Both the position numbers and the translations under genes were made by a program. A stretch of 64,000 nt of DNA. Origin: Streptomyces sp. NBC_00690 (GTDB taxonomy: Bacteria > Actinomycetota > Actinomycetes > Streptomycetales > Streptomycetaceae). The number at the start of each line of letters is the position of its first letter. Within the stretch, counting starts at the first letter, position 1. Location: positions 6,227,501-6,291,500 of the forward strand of contig NZ_CP109009.1 of assembly GCF_036226685.1 (NCBI RefSeq), written 5' to 3'. Of the stretch, positions 19,231-28,454 are shown piece by piece. Below the pieces are notes generated by a model that did not search any database, was not told where the DNA came from, and worked only from the letters and a program-made list of their open reading frames with translations.

Positions 19231-20025
19231 ATGAACAAGGGCGCGGACGCCAACCAGGCTCCCGGCGACAACAGCGATCACGACGGGAATCACGAAGTGA
19301 ACAAGGCCGGACGCTTCATGCTGAAGCTCTCCGGTGAAGCGTTCTCGGGCGGCGGGGGGCTCGGTGTCGACCCCGACGTCGTCCACGCCATCGCCCGCGA
19401 GATCGCCGCGGTCGTCCGTGACGGTGCCCAGATCGCCATCGTGATCGGTGGCGGTAACTTCTTCCGCGGCGCCGAACTCCAGGTGCGCGGTATGGACCGA
19501 GCCCGTTCCGACTACATGGGCATGCTCGGCACCGTGATGAACTGCCTCGCACTCCAGGACTTCCTGGAGAAGGAGGGCATCGACTCCCGGGTCCAGACCG
19601 CGATCACCATGGGTCAGGTCGCAGAGCCGTACATCCCGCTGCGGGCCGTGCGCCACTTGGAGAAGGGCCGCGTCGTGATCTTCGGCGCCGGCATGGGAAT
19701 GCCGTACTTCTCCACGGACACCACCGCAGCCCAGCGTGCTCTGGAGATCGACGCCGAAGCCCTGCTGATGGGGAAGAACGGTGTCGACGGGGTCTATGAC
19801 TCCGACCCCAAGGCCAATCCCGACGCGGTGAAGTACGACGCGCTGGAGTACGGCGAGGTGATCACCCGGGACCTCAAGGTCGCCGACGCCACCGCCATCA
19901 CGCTCTGCCGCGACAACTCCCTCCCCATCCTGGTCTTCGAACTGCGCACCGAGGGCAATATCGCGCGAGCCGTCCGGGGTGAGAAGATCGGCACCCTGGT
20001 GAGCGATCGGGGCACCCGAGCCTGA
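19231..20025 (+). CDS. pyrH: UMP kinase
   Basis: Phosphorylates UMP to UDP in pyrimidine nucleotide synthesis. It is an amino-acid-kinase fold protein of 264 aa: [11 protein letters not shown] near residue 30, [10 protein letters not shown], the stretch [14 protein letters not shown], and [23 protein letters not shown] 19231 is chosen because GAGGAGAT lies just upstream; the longer in-frame start at 19105 would run through the upstream hairpin. The first 28 residues form a hydrophilic extension absent from E. coli PyrH. Confidence 0.95.
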   Translation: MNKGADANQAPGDNSDHDGNHEVNKAGRFMLKLSGEAFSGGGGLGVDPDVVHAIAREIAAVVRDGAQIAIVIGGGNFFRGAELQVRGMDRARSDYMGMLGTVMNCLALQDFLEKEGIDSRVQTAITMGQVAEPYIPLRAVRHLEKGRVVIFGAGMGMPYFSTDTTAAQRALEIDAEALLMGKNGVDGVYDSDPKANPDAVKYDALEYGEVITRDLKVADATAITLCRDNSLPILVFELRTEGNIARAVRGEKIGTLVSDRGTRA

Positions 20026-20176
20026 TCCGGGGGTGTCCGGGGACGACCGGCCGTGGCCGTCCGGGGATAGACAAAGCCCTGCCGGTCGGACACCGTGCAG
20101 GGGATAGACGCGAGACAGGTTCCGCCCGCCCGAAATTCCGTACGCCGGGCCTACTCAAGACACGCAGGAGCACGTG

Positions 20177-20734
20177 GTGATCGAAGAGACCCTCCTCGAA
20201 GCCGAGGAGAAGATGGAGAAGGCCGTCGTGGTCGCCAAGGAGGACTTCGCGGCGATCCGTACTGGCCGGGCGCACCCGGCGATGTTCAACAAGATCGTGG
20301 CCGACTACTACGGTGCACTGACCCCGATCAACCAACTGGCCTCGTTCTCGGTGCCGGAGCCGCGCATGGCGGTGGTGACCCCGTTCGACAAGAGCGCGCT
20401 GCGCAACATCGAGCAGGCGATCCGTGACTCGGACCTCGGGGTCAACCCGAGCAACGACGGCAACATCATCCGTGTGGTGTTCCCGGAGCTGACCGAGGAG
20501 CGCCGCCGCGACTACATCAAGGTTGCCAAGAGCAAGGCCGAGGACTCGAAGATCTCGATCCGCTCCGTGCGCCGCAAGGCCAAGGAAGCCATCGACAAGC
20601 TCGTCAAGGACGGCGAGGTCGGCGAGGACGAGGGGCGCCGCGGGGAGAAGGAGCTCGACGACACCACCGCCAAGCACGTGGCCCAGGTGGACGAGCTGCT
20701 GAAGCACAAGGAAGCCGAGCTGCTCGAAGTCTGA
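20177..20734 (+). CDS. frr: ribosome recycling factor
   Basis: Splits post-termination ribosomes together with EF-G. The 185-aa protein matches the family end to end: [40 protein letters not shown] and the coiled C terminus. GTG 20177 gives [16 protein letters not shown] 20174 would add one residue. AGGAGC lies 6-11 bases upstream. The stop overlaps the cdsA start by one base (TGATG). Confidence 0.97.
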   Translation: MIEETLLEAEEKMEKAVVVAKEDFAAIRTGRAHPAMFNKIVADYYGALTPINQLASFSVPEPRMAVVTPFDKSALRNIEQAIRDSDLGVNPSNDGNIIRVVFPELTEERRRDYIKVAKSKAEDSKISIRSVRRKAKEAIDKLVKDGEVGEDEGRRGEKELDDTTAKHVAQVDELLKHKEAELLEV

Positions 20735-21900
20735 TGAATGACTCTTCCTGGGGGGCCCCGGCGGGGGCCAGTTACGTCGGGCAGTGGCCGCCGTCCGACC
20801 AGGGTCCTGCCTCGGCGGGTCCTACATACGATGAGCGTGACGCACAGCAGACTCGGCCCATGCCCATCGTGCCGGACTTTCCCGATGCAGGTAGAGACGC
20901 CGAAAACCCCGACGAATCCGACGATCACGCATCCCGCGATGAGCGCGACCAGAGGGCCGCTCGGCTGAGTGGCCCTCTGTTCCGCGAGGAGAAGCCGCAG
21001 GAGCCCATGCCCATTCCGCCGTCCGAGTCGGTGCCCGAGGGACCGCGCGCACAGCGGGCGGGTCGTCAGGCCGCTCGGGAGAAGAAGCGGGCCGGCCGTG
21101 ACCTACGGGCGGCCATAGGGGTCGGGCTTGCGCTCGGCGGTGTGATCGTGGCTTCGCTCTTCGTCGTCAAGGCAGTGTTCGTCGGGGTGGTCGTGGTCGC
21201 CGTGGTGGTCGGGCTCTGGGAGCTGACCACCCGCCTGGACGAGCGCAAGCAGATCAAGGCGCCGCTCGTGCCGCTCGCGATCGGCGGGGCGGCGATGGTC
21301 GTGGCCGGCTATGTGCGCGGCGCGGAGGGTGCCTGGGTCGCCATGGCGCTCACGGCGCTCGCCGTCCTCGTCTGGCGGATGACCGAGCCGCCCGATGGCT
21401 ACCTCAAGGACGTGACGGCGGGTGTGTTCGCCGCCTTCTACGTTCCCTTCCTGGCGACGTTCGTCGCCCTGATGCTCACTGCCGACGACGGTGCCAAGCG
21501 GGTGCTGACCTTTCTGGTGCTCACCATCGTCAGCGACACCGGGGCGTACGCCGTGGGCTGGCGGTTCGGCAAGAACAAGCTCGCACCGCGCATCAGTCCC
21601 GGCAAGACCCGCGAGGGCCTGTTGGGTGCGGTCGGCTTCGCGATGGTGGCCGGTGCGCTGTGCATGCAGTTCCTGGTCGACGGCGGTGCCTGGTGGCAGG
21701 GGCTGCTGCTGGGGCTCGCGGTTGCGGTCAGTGCCACCCTCGGCGATCTCGGTGAGTCAATGATCAAGAGGGACCTCGGCATCAAGGACATGGGCACGCT
21801 CCTGCCGGGGCACGGCGGGATCATGGACCGGCTCGATTCCTTGTTGCCGACGGCTCCGGTGGTGTGGCTGCTGCTGGTCCTGTTCGTCGGCTCGGGCTGA
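20734..21900 (+). CDS. cdsA: phosphatidate cytidylyltransferase (CDP-diglyceride synthase)
   Basis: Makes CDP-diacylglycerol from phosphatidate and CTP at the membrane. The 388-aa protein has a hydrophilic, Pro-rich N-terminal tail of about 120 residues, then eight or so membrane segments. The family signature is complete near the C terminus: SMIKRDLGIKDMG, then LPGHGGIMDRLDS. Translation is coupled to frr by a one-base overlap. The N-terminal tail is typical of streptomycetes. Confidence 0.95.
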   Translation: MNDSSWGAPAGASYVGQWPPSDQGPASAGPTYDERDAQQTRPMPIVPDFPDAGRDAENPDESDDHASRDERDQRAARLSGPLFREEKPQEPMPIPPSESVPEGPRAQRAGRQAAREKKRAGRDLRAAIGVGLALGGVIVASLFVVKAVFVGVVVVAVVVGLWELTTRLDERKQIKAPLVPLAIGGAAMVVAGYVRGAEGAWVAMALTALAVLVWRMTEPPDGYLKDVTAGVFAAFYVPFLATFVALMLTADDGAKRVLTFLVLTIVSDTGAYAVGWRFGKNKLAPRISPGKTREGLLGAVGFAMVAGALCMQFLVDGGAWWQGLLLGLAVAVSATLGDLGESMIKRDLGIKDMGTLLPGHGGIMDRLDSLLPTAPVVWLLLVLFVGSG

Positions 21901-22373
21901 GCTGCGGCTGAGTTTTTTTGGGGTTCGGTGAGCGCCCCAGGCCACGGGACGGGTCGTACGGCAACGCCGACGGCCTCGGCTCGTGGCCACTGTGTTTCAC
22001 GGGGCTGGTGGGGTCAGCGGGTGGTTCGCGGTGATGGCGGTCATATCCGCTGTCGCTGACCGCAGCTGCTGACAGTGGCCGTAGGTCCGTGGCCAGCCTG
22101 TATTCGGTACACGTACGCCTCCACCCTCCGGACCGTTCCTCGATCGGGAGCGGCAAGAACGGGGGATGGAGAGGTCCGATTCCTGACGGCGAAGCGGTCG
22201 TCGGTGTACCCGTTACCCTGGAAGGGCGTGTCGCTCAAGTAGCGGCACGCCCTTTCGGCCCCGCAGCCCCGGGGCGCCCTGCCGTGGCCCCACGGCCCAC
22301 CGGCACCACACCGTCGTCGGCTCCGCCCCCAGCGGAGGCTGCCCGGTCTCGTCTCACTGAGGAGTTACCGCTC
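21901..22373. other. leader/intergenic region upstream of rlmN
   Basis: About 470 bases without a convincing gene. The rlmN frame stays open back to 22089, but the extra 95 codons translate to low-complexity Pro/Ala-rich sequence and run through a strong hairpin, so they are treated as non-coding. A TTTTTTT run at 21914-21920, just after cdsA, could serve in terminating its mRNA. Confidence 0.5.
22221..22255 (+). terminator. strong hairpin in the rlmN upstream region
   Basis: A roughly 15-bp stem (GAAGGGCGTGTCGCT against AGCGGCACGCCCTTTC, one G-U pair) with a 5-base loop, followed by TTCGG. It lies about 120 bases before the rlmN start. It may be a terminator for an upstream transcript or a structured 5' leader. 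Confidence 0.55.
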
Positions 22374-23483
22374 ATGGCCCCCGCCCCGGGAGAGCTCACT
22401 TTCGTCGCACCTCGCGGAGCCAAGAAGCCCCCGCGGCACCTCGCCGACCTCTCGCCCGCCGAGCGGAAGGAAGCCGTCGCGGCCATCGGTGAGAAGCCGT
22501 TCCGTGCCAAGCAGCTCTCGCAGCACTACTTCGCCCGGTATACGCACGACCCGGCCCAGTGGACCGACATCCCCGCCGCCGCGCGGGAGAAGCTCGCCGC
22601 CGAGCTGTTGCCCGATCTGATGTCCGTGGTGCGGCACATCTCCTGCGACGAGGACACCACCCGCAAGACCCTGTGGCGGCTGCACGACGGGACCTTGGTG
22701 GAGTCCGTCCTGATGCGCTACCCGGACCGGGTGACCATGTGCATCTCGTCACAGGCCGGCTGCGGGATGAACTGTCCGTTCTGTGCCACCGGGCAGGCCG
22801 GTCTGGACCGCAATCTGTCCACCGCCGAGATCGTCCATCAGATCGTCGACGGCATGCGCGCCCTGCGGGACGGGGAAGTCCCCGGTGGTCCCGCACGGCT
22901 GTCCAACATCGTGTTCATGGGGATGGGCGAGCCGCTCGCCAACTACAAGCGGGTCGTCGGTGCCATCCGCCGTCTCACCGACCCGGAGCCCGACGGGCTG
23001 GGCATCTCCCAGCGCGGGATCACCGTGTCGACCGTCGGCCTGGTGCCTGCCATGCTGCGCTTCGCCGACGAGGGCTTCAAATGCCGCCTCGCGGTATCAC
23101 TGCACGCACCCGATGACGAACTGCGCGACACCCTCGTCCCCGTCAACACCCGCTGGAACGTCCGCGAGGTCCTCGACGCAGCGTGGGAGTACGCCGAGAA
23201 GTCCGGCCGCCGGGTGTCCATTGAGTACGCGCTGATCCGTGACATTAACGATCAGGCGTGGCGCGGTGACCTCCTGGGGCGGCTGCTGAAGAACAAGCGG
23301 GTCCACGTCAATCTCATCCCGCTGAATCCGACCCCCGGCTCCAAGTGGACCGCGTCGCGGCCCGAGGACGAGAGGGCCTTCGTCAATGCGATCGCCGCAC
23401 ACGGAGTCCCCGTGACCGTGCGTGACACCCGGGGGCAGGAGATCGACGGCGCGTGCGGCCAGCTCGCCGCCTCCGAGCGCTGA
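22374..23483 (+). CDS. rlmN: dual-specificity RNA methyltransferase RlmN
   Basis: Radical-SAM enzyme that methylates C2 of A2503 in 23S rRNA and A37 in some tRNAs. The 369-aa protein carries the 4Fe-4S motif CGMNCPFC (Cys130, Cys134, Cys137), then [26 protein letters not shown] and, near the C terminus, the second conserved cysteine in GACGQL. ATG 22374 follows GAGGAG. Family length supports this start over the open frame extending upstream. Confidence 0.95.
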   Translation: MAPAPGELTFVAPRGAKKPPRHLADLSPAERKEAVAAIGEKPFRAKQLSQHYFARYTHDPAQWTDIPAAAREKLAAELLPDLMSVVRHISCDEDTTRKTLWRLHDGTLVESVLMRYPDRVTMCISSQAGCGMNCPFCATGQAGLDRNLSTAEIVHQIVDGMRALRDGEVPGGPARLSNIVFMGMGEPLANYKRVVGAIRRLTDPEPDGLGISQRGITVSTVGLVPAMLRFADEGFKCRLAVSLHAPDDELRDTLVPVNTRWNVREVLDAAWEYAEKSGRRVSIEYALIRDINDQAWRGDLLGRLLKNKRVHVNLIPLNPTPGSKWTASRPEDERAFVNAIAAHGVPVTVRDTRGQEIDGACGQLAASER

Positions 23484-23620
23484 ACAACCCTGCGGGAGGT
23501 CGCTCCCTTCGTCGGCTCCTTTCACCGGCTCCGTCCGTCGGCATCCTTCCTCGGCCGTGGGACCCCTGCCGCCGAGGGGTGTGGACCTTGTAGGGTGTGC
23601 CTCGTACATCTGCATATATC

Positions 23621-23713
23621 CGACAGGGGAGCGCCACAGCGCTGAGAGTGCGGTTTGAGAAGACCGCAGACCCTCTGAACCTCGCCCAGGTCATTCTGGG
23701 TAGGGAGTTCGGA
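23621..23713 (+). ncRNA. TPP riboswitch (THI box)
   Basis: The conserved THI-box elements appear in order: GGGGAGCGCC opening helix P2, GCTGAGAGTG, a P3 stem (GCGGTTTGAGAAGACCGC), ACCCTCTGAACCTC, CCAGGTCATTCTGG and the closing TAGGGAG. It lies about 95 bases upstream of a thiamine-type ABC importer, so TPP binding should lower expression of that operon. An AT-rich CATATATC just upstream may be the -10 region. The AGGAGG ribosome site of the first gene is 80 bases downstream, which would allow control of translation initiation. Confidence 0.93.
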
Positions 23714-23808
23714 CACCACTCAAGCTGTTGCGCCCTGCCCGGAATCCTCGTGCGCGAGGACCGGGCGGGGCCGCGTCTCTTCCTGGCCACCCCCAGGAGG
23801 AATTGTCA

Positions 23809-24903
23809 GTGAGCACCATCAAGAAGGTCACCGTCACCGCGCTGGCCGCGGCGCTGGGTGTCACCACGCTCGCCGCCTGTGGGAGCGACGGGGACGCCAA
23901 GGACGGCGGGTCGGGCAGCTCGTCCAAGACAGTCACCCTGGTCACGCATGACTCCTTCGCCGTGTCCGACTCCGTTCTGGCCGACTTCACCAAGCAGTCC
24001 GGATACAAGGTGAAGATTCTCAAGAGCGGGGACGCCGGCACCGCACTCAACAAGGAGATCCTCACCAAGGGCTCCCCCCAGGGCGACGTCTTCTTCGGCG
24101 TCGACAACACGCTGCTCTCCCGGGCCCTCGACAAGGGACTGTTCACCGGATACGAGGCCAAGGGCCTGGACCAGGTGAGCGACGAGGTCCAACTCGACAA
24201 GGGCGAGCACCGTGTCACCCCGGTCGACACCGGAGACATCTGCGTCAACTACGACAAGAAGTTCTTCGCCGACAAGAAGCTCGCGCCTCCGGCCACCTTC
24301 GACGATCTGATCAAGCCCGAGTACAAGAACCTGCTGGTCGTCGAGAACGCGGCCACCTCGTCGCCCGGCCTCGGCTTCCTCCTCGGAACGGTCGCCCAGT
24401 ACGGCGAGGACCAGTGGACCGGTTACTGGAAGAAGCTCAAGGCCAACGGGGTCAAGGTCGTCGACGGTTGGGACCAGGCGTACAACGAGGAGTTCTCCGG
24501 CTCGGCAGGTGGCAAGAAGGCGAAGGCGGATCGCCCGCTCGTCGTCTCCTACGCATCCAGCCCGCCGGTGGAGGTCCTCTACTCCAAGCCCCAGCCCACC
24601 ACGGCCCCGACCGGCGTCGCCACCGGCACGTGCTTCCGTCAGATCGAGTTCGCCGGCCTGCTGGACGGCGCCAAGAACGAGGCCGGCGGCAGGGCGCTGC
24701 TGGACTTCATGGTCTCCAAGACGTTCCAGGAGGACATGCCGCTGAACATGTTCGTCAACCCGGTCGTCAAGGACACCAAGCTGCCGGAACTGTTCACCAA
24801 GTTCGGGGTGACCGTCGACAAGCCGGGCACCGTCGCACCCGACACCATCGCCAAGAACCGGGAGCAGTGGGTCCAGACGTGGTCCTCGCTCGTCGTGAAG
24901 TAG
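23809..24903 (+). CDS. thiB: thiamine ABC transporter, substrate-binding lipoprotein
   Basis: Extracytoplasmic receptor for thiamine or its phosphates. GTG 23809 follows AGGAGGAAT. A lipoprotein signal ends at LAAC (Cys24), followed by an acidic/Gly/Ser linker and a type-2 periplasmic-binding fold: TLVTHDSFAVSD, GDVFFGVDNTLLSRALDKGLF, VDTGDICVNYDKKFF, GWDQAYNEEFSG and VSYASSPPVEVLY all match the TbpA/ThiB family. The upstream TPP riboswitch strongly supports thiamine as the ligand. First gene of thiBPQ. Confidence 0.95.
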   Translation: MSTIKKVTVTALAAALGVTTLAACGSDGDAKDGGSGSSSKTVTLVTHDSFAVSDSVLADFTKQSGYKVKILKSGDAGTALNKEILTKGSPQGDVFFGVDNTLLSRALDKGLFTGYEAKGLDQVSDEVQLDKGEHRVTPVDTGDICVNYDKKFFADKKLAPPATFDDLIKPEYKNLLVVENAATSSPGLGFLLGTVAQYGEDQWTGYWKKLKANGVKVVDGWDQAYNEEFSGSAGGKKAKADRPLVVSYASSPPVEVLYSKPQPTTAPTGVATGTCFRQIEFAGLLDGAKNEAGGRALLDFMVSKTFQEDMPLNMFVNPVVKDTKLPELFTKFGVTVDKPGTVAPDTIAKNREQWVQTWSSLVVK

Positions 24904-26573
24904 CACGGACAGGCCGTCGGGCCGAGCTGCGGGCAACCGCGGCGCGGCTCGGTCTGATGGCCCTGCCCGTCACCTTCCTCGCCGTCTTCTTCGCCTACCC
25001 GGTCGCCGCCATCGTCGGCCGGGGGTTGAGGGACGGCGGAATGTGGCAGTTCGCCCGGATCGGTGAGGTCATAGGTCGTGACGACCTTCAACGAGTGCTC
25101 TGGTTCACCACCTGGCAGGCGCTTGCCTCCACCGCGCTCACGCTGCTCGTCGCCCTGCCCGGGGCCTATGTCTTCGCCCGACTCGACTTCCCCGGCAAAC
25201 GACTGCTGAGAGCGGCCGTGACCATTCCGTTCGTGCTGCCGACGGTCGTCGTGGGCACCGCCTTCCTCGCCCTGGTGGGCCGGGGCGGACCGCTCGACGA
25301 GCTGTGGGGCATCCGGCTGGATGCCACGGTCTGGGCCATCCTGCTCGCCCATGTCTTCTTCAACTACGCCGTCGTCGTCAGGACCGTCGGTGGGCTCTGG
25401 GCCCAGCTCGACCCGCGGCAGGAGGAGGCCGCCCGAGTGCTGGGCGCCGGTCGCATCGCAGCCTGGCGGCAGGTGACCCTGCCCGCCCTGACCCCCGCCC
25501 TGGCAGCCGCTGCCCTGATGGTCTTCCTCTTCACCTTCACCTCCTTCGGCGTCGTACAGATCCTCGGCGGACCCTCGTACGCCACCTTGGAAGTGGAGAT
25601 CTATCGACAGACCGCCCAGCTGCTGGACCTGAGGACGGCAGCCGTGCTCACGATGGTGCAGTTCGTGGCGGTCGGGGCCGTCCTCGCCGTGCACGCCTGG
25701 ACCCTGCGCCGCAGGGAGAGCACCTTGCGGTTGGTGGATCCGGCCCGCACCGCGCGGCCACCGCGCGGCCCGGGACAGTGGACCCTGCTCGGCGTGGTGC
25801 TCACCACCATCGTCCTGTTGCTTCTCGCCCCGCTCGCCGTACTGGTGGAACGTTCTCTCGATACCCCCGGTGGCTATGGACTCGACTACTACCGGGCGCT
25901 CGGCGACCTCGACGACAGCGGGTCCGCGTTCCTCGTCCCGCCGATCGAGGCGGTCTGGAACTCGCTCCAGTACGCACTGGCGGCAACCGCCATCGCCGTA
26001 CTGGTCGGAGGGCTGGCCGCTGCCGCACTCACACGGCGGGCGGGTCGGCTGGTCCGCGGCTTCGACGCGCTGTTGATGCTGCCGCTCGGGGTCTCCGCGG
26101 TGACCGTCGGGTTCGGCTTCCTGATCACCTTGGACGAGCCCCCGCTGGATCTGCGGGCCTCCTGGATCCTGGTGCCGTTGGCGCAGGCGCTGGTCGGGGT
26201 CCCCTTTGTCGTACGGACCATGCTGCCGGTCCTGCGGGCCGTCGACGGACGGCTGCGCGAGGCGGCTGCGGTGCTGGGCGCCTCCCCGCTACGGGTGTGG
26301 CGGGAGGTCGATCTGCCGATGGTGCGGCGGGCGGTGCTGATCGCCGCCGGATTCGCCTTCGCCGTCTCCCTGGGCGAGTTCGGCGCCACCGTCTTCATCG
26401 CCCGACCGGACCACCCCACGCTGCCCGTCGCGGTGGCGCGGCTGATCGGACGGCCCGGTGAGCTGAACTACGGCCAGGCCATGGCACTGAGCACGATCCT
26501 GATGGCCGTGTGCGCCACCGCACTGCTACTGCTGGAGCGGACCAGGGTCCGCAACACCTCCGGAGAGTTCTGA
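24879..26573 (+). CDS. thiP: thiamine ABC transporter, fused permease
   Basis: Membrane permease made of two tandem BPD-transport domains in one chain, as in ThiP. EAA-type loops that contact the ATPase are seen twice: EEAARVLGAGRIAAWRQVTLPALTPAL, and LREAAAVLGASPLRVWREVDLPMVRRA. About twelve membrane segments are visible. The start is uncertain: GTG 24879 (overlapping thiB by 25 bases, 564 aa) is used; ATG 24957 would begin right at the first membrane segment. The stop shares one base with the ATPase start. Confidence 0.88.
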   Translation: MVLARREVARTGRRAELRATAARLGLMALPVTFLAVFFAYPVAAIVGRGLRDGGMWQFARIGEVIGRDDLQRVLWFTTWQALASTALTLLVALPGAYVFARLDFPGKRLLRAAVTIPFVLPTVVVGTAFLALVGRGGPLDELWGIRLDATVWAILLAHVFFNYAVVVRTVGGLWAQLDPRQEEAARVLGAGRIAAWRQVTLPALTPALAAAALMVFLFTFTSFGVVQILGGPSYATLEVEIYRQTAQLLDLRTAAVLTMVQFVAVGAVLAVHAWTLRRRESTLRLVDPARTARPPRGPGQWTLLGVVLTTIVLLLLAPLAVLVERSLDTPGGYGLDYYRALGDLDDSGSAFLVPPIEAVWNSLQYALAATAIAVLVGGLAAAALTRRAGRLVRGFDALLMLPLGVSAVTVGFGFLITLDEPPLDLRASWILVPLAQALVGVPFVVRTMLPVLRAVDGRLREAAAVLGASPLRVWREVDLPMVRRAVLIAAGFAFAVSLGEFGATVFIARPDHPTLPVAVARLIGRPGELNYGQAMALSTILMAVCATALLLLERTRVRNTSGEF

Positions 26574-27607
26574 TGGCCCTGCCCGAACCGCTGCTGCGCC
26601 TCGACGAGGTGACCGTCCGCTTCGGCCCGCGGGCCGTGCTGGACGCGGTGCGTCTGGACGTCGTCGAGCATGAGATCGTCTGCGTCCTCGGACCCAGCGG
26701 CAGTGGAAAGTCGACCCTGCTGAGGGTGGTCGCCGGACTCCAGCGCGCCGATGCGGGGCGGGTGCTGCTGTCGGGAGTCGACCAGAGCGGCGTCCCCGTA
26801 CACCGCCGGGGCGTGGGAATGATGTTCCAGGACCACCAGCTCTTCCCCCAACGCGATGTCGCAGGCAACCTCGCCTTCGGACTGCGGATGCACGGCACGG
26901 CAAAGGCCGAACAGCAGCGGCGCATCGCCGAGTTGCTGGAGCTGGTGGGTCTGCCGGACGCCCAGAAGCGGGCCGTCTCCTCCTTGTCGGGGGGTGAGCA
27001 GCAGCGGGTCGCCCTGGCCAGGGCGCTGGCCCCCGAGCCGCGGCTGTTGATGCTCGACGAACCCCTTGGACAGTTGGACCGGGGGCTGCGGGAGCGGCTC
27101 GTCATCGAACTGCGTGAGCTCTTCGGTCGACTGGGCACCACCGTGCTCGCCGTCACCCATGACCAGGGCGAGGCGTTCGCACTCGCCGACCGGGTGGTGG
27201 TCATGCACGAGGGACGCATCGCCCAGACGGGCGCGCCGCTGGAGGTCTGGCAGCGCCCCGCCGATGAGTTCGTGGCCCGGTTCCTCGGCTTCGACAACGT
27301 CGTCTCCGCCACGGTCAGCGGCACAGCGGCCCGTACGGCCTGGGGGAAGGTCCCCGTCCCTGACGGGTCCGCACAGGGTGAGCAACGACTTCTGGTGCGG
27401 CCCGCGGGGGTGCGGCTGGGGCCGCCCGAGGACGGTCTGCGCTGTCTGGTGGAGGGCCGCACGTTCCGTGGCAGCCGGGTGGCGGTACGACTGCGCCCCC
27501 TGGAAGGCCCGCCGTTGGAGGCGGAGGTGCTGTTGCGGGACGTACCGGATGAAGGGGCCGAGGTGGGGGTCACCTTCGAGGTCGACGAGGTGGTGGTGCT
27601 GGGGTGA
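26573..27607 (+). CDS. thiQ: thiamine ABC transporter, ATP-binding protein
   Basis: ATPase of the importer, 344 aa. Walker A GPSGSGKS (40-47), signature LSGGEQQRVALARAL, Walker B RLLMLDEP, then the switch histidine in AVTHD. The C-terminal 90 or so residues form a TOBE-like regulatory extension. ATG 26573 overlaps the thiP stop. Third gene of the riboswitch-controlled operon. Confidence 0.93.
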   Translation: MALPEPLLRLDEVTVRFGPRAVLDAVRLDVVEHEIVCVLGPSGSGKSTLLRVVAGLQRADAGRVLLSGVDQSGVPVHRRGVGMMFQDHQLFPQRDVAGNLAFGLRMHGTAKAEQQRRIAELLELVGLPDAQKRAVSSLSGGEQQRVALARALAPEPRLLMLDEPLGQLDRGLRERLVIELRELFGRLGTTVLAVTHDQGEAFALADRVVVMHEGRIAQTGAPLEVWQRPADEFVARFLGFDNVVSATVSGTAARTAWGKVPVPDGSAQGEQRLLVRPAGVRLGPPEDGLRCLVEGRTFRGSRVAVRLRPLEGPPLEAEVLLRDVPDEGAEVGVTFEVDEVVVLG

Positions 27608-27667
27608 GGGCTGTCAGCAGGCTCCGCTGCCGCTTCGGATATGTCGGACGGTGAGGGATCGTCACAG

Positions 27668-27748
27668 GGCAGGTCAGACATCTGGTTGCCAAATGGCAGG
27701 TCGGACCTCTGGTTGTCGGACGGCGGGTCGGACAGCTGGTCAGGCGGC
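27668..27748 (+). repeat. 27-bp imperfect tandem repeat, three copies
   Basis: Three adjacent 27-base units begin GGCAGGTCAGACATCTGG, GGCAGGTCGGACCTCTGG and GGCGGGTCGGACAGCTGG. The third copy is the most diverged and overlaps the 3' end of the SnoaL-like gene. The unit is nine codons long and one plus-strand frame is open across it, but no ribosome site or homologous protein is evident. Confidence 0.8.
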
Positions 27749-28231
27749 GGGGGTTGGTGGTGCGGGCCGTGTGTCCGGGGACGGAGTGCAGGCTTCCGCG
27801 ATGGCGAGGGCGTCCTCCACCACGCGATAGCCGACGATCAGTCCATTGCGAACGGTCAGCCCCAGCGTGAACGGTGAACGGAACGTCTTCCCCGTAGCCC
27901 GGACGGTTCCCGCGAGCCGTCCGCTGATCAGCGCTCGGTCGCCCGTGACGGTGATCGCGCCGATGGAGGTGCCCGCAGGCTCGGGCTGCTGGCCCTCGGC
28001 CAACTCCCGGAAGTGAGCGGCGACATCGGCGCGCGTTCGTCGCGGTCGGATCCAGGGCACCGCCGGGTTCTCTGCGATCAGCCAGTCGACGTCCGGAGCG
28101 AACAGTTCGGCGATCCGCTCCGGCGACCCTTCCTGGAGGCGGGTCAGGAACGCCGACACGACGGCCCCGGTGGCTTCGTCGGCACCGGAGGGTCGGGTCG
28201 CGATGTGTGCGGTGGCTGCTGCGGTGGTCAT
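27740..28231 (-). CDS. SnoaL-like / NTF2-fold protein
   Basis: A 163-aa protein with a cone-shaped NTF2-like fold used by many ketosteroid-isomerase-like enzymes and binding proteins. Family-like features are VVSAFLTRLQEGSPERIAELFAPDVDWL, the aromatic VPWIRPRRTRADVAAHFREL and the strands FRSPFTLGLTVRNGLIVGYRVVEDA. ATG 28231 gives the expected length; the frame is open farther upstream but the added sequence is Arg-rich and not family-like. Monocistronic; substrate unknown. Confidence 0.8.
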   Translation of the reverse strand: MTTAAATAHIATRPSGADEATGAVVSAFLTRLQEGSPERIAELFAPDVDWLIAENPAVPWIRPRRTRADVAAHFRELAEGQQPEPAGTSIGAITVTGDRALISGRLAGTVRATGKTFRSPFTLGLTVRNGLIVGYRVVEDALAIAEACTPSPDTRPAPPTPAA

Positions 28232-28454
28232 GGCGGGTTGGGTCCTTCCACGGGGGCGGCTACGACAGAAATCCTGCTGCGGCCGTCGCGAAAGGTCGAT
28301 GACCTCTGAGGTAATGCCGAGCCCTGGCACCTGGCCCCGGGGCAGCCTTGGACTCCCGGAGCCGCTCCGCGCCGAGGCCGACCGGCAACCACCACCCGGC
28401 CCGGCGCACCCCTGCAAGAACTGCAAGAACAGCGAGAACTGCAAGAACAGCCGG

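Noticed and set aside
22089..22373. N-terminal extension of RlmN
   Set aside because: Low-complexity sequence through a strong hairpin; ATG 22374 has GAGGAG at good spacing and gives family length.
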